Below, one piece after another: positions 62,480 to 64,000 of a stretch of 64,000 bases of DNA. Source of the stretch: CAJQQK01 sp965224225. Lineage in GTDB: Bacteria; Pseudomonadota; Alphaproteobacteria; Rhizobiales; Hyphomicrobiaceae. Position numbers and translations under genes: made by a program. The notes under the pieces were generated by a model. It saw only the letters and a program-made list of their open reading frames with translations, was not told the origin of the DNA and made no database searches. Position 1 is the first letter of the stretch; each line of letters begins with the position of its first letter. The DNA lies in NCBI GenBank assembly GCA_965224225.1, contig CBDCZF010000032.1, positions 186,001 through 250,000 of the forward strand, given 5' to 3'.

Positions 62480-63259
62480 ATGGCATACAATACGATCCTA
62501 TACGAAGAAGATGGCCCGATCGGCACGATAACGCTCAACCGGCCCGATGACGGCAACATGTTCACCTTCGAGATGTGTCATGAGATTCGTGACTGCCTCA
62601 ATGACATTCGCCGCGAGACACGGACCCGTGTGATCGTCCTCACCGGGGCCGGCGACCGCTTCTTCTGCATCGGCGGGCGCAAGGACGGCATGGAGGACAC
62701 CAAACTCTATGCCGGCGTTCTGCCGACGCTCGAAATGTACGATGCGATCGACAAGCTGCAGAAGCCAGTCATTGCCAGCGTCAACGGCTTTGCCGTTGGC
62801 GGCGGCAATGTGCTCCAGGTTGTCTGTGATCTGACGATCGCCAAGGAAAGCGCGATCTTCCGTCAGGTCGGCCCGATGATGGGCTCCTTCGATGCCGGTT
62901 ACGGGACCTGGTACCTCGAAGACCTCATCGGCAAGAAGAAAGCCAAGGAGATGTGGTACTGCAACCAGAAACTCACTGCCGGTGAAGCCCTCGAGATCGG
63001 CCTGATCAACCGCGTCGTGCCGGATCATCTGCTTGCCGAAAAGACCCGGGAGTTCGCTCTCGAAGTCGCAGAGCGAGGTGCCTTCGCGCTGGCATCGATC
63101 AAGGGAGCGTTTCTGGCCCGACACGGTGGCGTCGGCGGCTTGGCCCGCGTCGCCCATGACCTGCTGTTGCGCCAGTATCTCGAAACGGACGAATCGAAGG
63201 AGCTTGGCAAATCATTCCGCGAACGGCGCTCGCCGGACGCGGATAAATTCGGTCAGTGA
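62480..63259 (+). CDS. Enoyl-CoA hydratase/isomerase family protein, MenB/BadI-like
   Basis: 259 residues from ATG 62480. The crotonase oxyanion-hole regions are FFCIGGRKDGM and NGFAVGGGNVLQVVCDLTIA. The block RQVGPMMGSFDAGYGTWYLE with KKAKEMWYCNQKLTAGEA is the pattern of MenB and BadI, which close or open rings next to a CoA ester. The end (TDESKELGKSFRERRSPD) also fits. A ring-opening role on an alicyclic keto-acyl-CoA is possible. Confidence 0.9.
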   Translation: MAYNTILYEEDGPIGTITLNRPDDGNMFTFEMCHEIRDCLNDIRRETRTRVIVLTGAGDRFFCIGGRKDGMEDTKLYAGVLPTLEMYDAIDKLQKPVIASVNGFAVGGGNVLQVVCDLTIAKESAIFRQVGPMMGSFDAGYGTWYLEDLIGKKKAKEMWYCNQKLTAGEALEIGLINRVVPDHLLAEKTREFALEVAERGAFALASIKGAFLARHGGVGGLARVAHDLLLRQYLETDESKELGKSFRERRSPDADKFGQ

Positions 63260-63266
63260 GGCGGGC

Positions 63267-64000
63267 ATGAAACCGTTCCTCACGCTGCATCATCCGGCTC
63301 GCGCACGACGGTACTACGAGGACGGTTTCTGGCGCTCCGAGACGTTCTACGATCTGCTGGTGCAGAACGCTGGCGGACGCCCCGATGCCGAGGCACTGAG
63401 GGATGGCCGGACCAGTGTTACGTGGTCCGAACTGCGCGACTGGGTCGACGCGGCTGCGGCCGGCTTCGCTGGCCATGGCCTCACAGCGGGCGACCGCTTG
63501 TCGATCTGGATGTCAAATCGCGCCGAGGCAGTGGTTACGTTTCTCGCCTGTTCGCGCCTTGGCATCGCCTGCAATCCGTCGCTGCACCGGACATATACGT
63601 GTGTGGAAATCATCACCCTCCTCAAGCGACTCGGCACGAAAATACTCGTCACCGAATCAGGCTGGGGCAGCGATCGCGATACGGCCGAATTCGAAAGCTT
63701 GCTCGCTGACGTGGCGTCTCTGAAGGCGGTCTACGAGCCTGCTGACTTTCCACGGTCGTGTAGTACAGAGCCGCTGCCGCCTGCCGTGCAGGACCCTGAC
63801 ATGGTCGCCTATCTGGCCTTCACGTCCGGGACGACCGGCACGCCGAAATGCGTCATGCATTCGACCAATACGCTGCTTGCCAATGCCCGCGACCTCGCGC
63901 GCGACTGGCAGCTTGGCGCCGATGCACGACTACTGTCGCTGAGCCCACTATCACATCACATTGCCTGGGTCGCGGTCGGCCAGTGGCTGGTCACAGGCTG
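63267..64000 (+). CDS. Acyl-CoA ligase (AMP-binding), N-terminal part, cut by window edge
   Basis: 244 residues are visible from ATG 63267, eight bases after the hydratase stop. YYEDGFWRSETFYDLL near the start and the adenylate motif LAFTSGTTGTPKCVMHS identify the family. It resembles cyclohexanecarboxylate- or medium-chain-acid-CoA ligases. With the two genes before it, it would activate the acid that the BadI-like enzyme later opens. The C-terminal domain lies beyond the right edge. Confidence 0.88.
   Translation, partial: MKPFLTLHHPARARRYYEDGFWRSETFYDLLVQNAGGRPDAEALRDGRTSVTWSELRDWVDAAAAGFAGHGLTAGDRLSIWMSNRAEAVVTFLACSRLGIACNPSLHRTYTCVEIITLLKRLGTKILVTESGWGSDRDTAEFESLLADVASLKAVYEPADFPRSCSTEPLPPAVQDPDMVAYLAFTSGTTGTPKCVMHSTNTLLANARDLARDWQLGADARLLSLSPLSHHIAWVAVGQWLVTG

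Overview
The window is a GC-rich stretch of a chromosome, most likely from an alphaproteobacterium. The reasons are the character of GuaA, the NnrU, AbrB, FlK-type and MaoC/CaiB proteins, the abundance of acyl-CoA and ABC uptake genes, and GGAGG-type ribosome sites in front of ATG or GTG starts. I see no plasmid, phage or CRISPR signature. Two tRNA genes are present: tRNA-Gly(CCC) near 26.9 kb and tRNA-Pro(CGG) near 42.5 kb.

Layout. 0-4 kb: an edge-truncated EamA exporter, an AbrB-type membrane protein, a DHA2 MFS exporter, an FlK-like thioesterase and a CinA C-terminal amidohydrolase. 4.5-9.9 kb: a complete peptide/opine-type ABC importer (binding protein, two permeases, fused double ATPase) with a strong hairpin after the binding-protein gene. 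10-15.7 kb: DUF1847 and an acyl-CoA module (MaoC, acyl-CoA dehydrogenase, CaiB, VOC), then NnrU. 16-18.7 kb: a membrane-anchored Sel1/TPR-like protein and a SLATT-like membrane protein, both with single-base frame breaks, and an Arg/Gly/Tyr-rich exported protein. 18.8-29.1 kb: guaA, an M24/creatinase-like protein, an EEP hydrolase, TauE, a metallophosphoesterase, a P450, a radical SAM protein, a ParD/ParE-like pair with a broken toxin, and a cupin. 29.2-37.2 kb: a DUF4153 protein, then a tungsten aldehyde:ferredoxin oxidoreductase locus (polyferredoxin, AOR, AAA ATPase, FAD/NAD oxidoreductase, MoaD/ThiS-like carrier, small protein). 37.4-42.3 kb: a GGDEF-EAL protein, pxpA and a frame-broken Ldh-type dehydrogenase. 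42.6-50.1 kb: a LIV-type ABC importer (livF, binding protein, livM, livH, livG) with an acyl-CoA synthetase. 50.4-59.4 kb: mmsA, then a tightly overlapping catabolic operon (LLM flavin enzyme, HyuB, HyuA, isochorismatase-fold hydrolase, FAD oxidoreductase). 59.5-64 kb: a ferric-reductase-like membrane protein, an exported intradiol dioxygenase, cytochrome c', and an SDR / BadI-like hydratase / acyl-CoA ligase run cut by the right edge.

How the genes work together. The theme is uptake and CoA-dependent breakdown of organic acids and peptides, with redox enzymes for aldehydes and rings. The two least ordinary loci are the AOR operon with an embedded AAA ATPase, and the LLM-HyuB-HyuA-isochorismatase-FAD operon, which looks like a ring-oxidising and lactam/imide-opening pathway of unknown substrate.

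Caution. At least twelve single-base frame breaks lie between 42.0 and 45.0 kb, and isolated ones lie at 16.82, 17.85 and 28.68 kb. Most are in short homopolymers with coding sense intact on both sides, so consensus error is at least as likely as gene decay.
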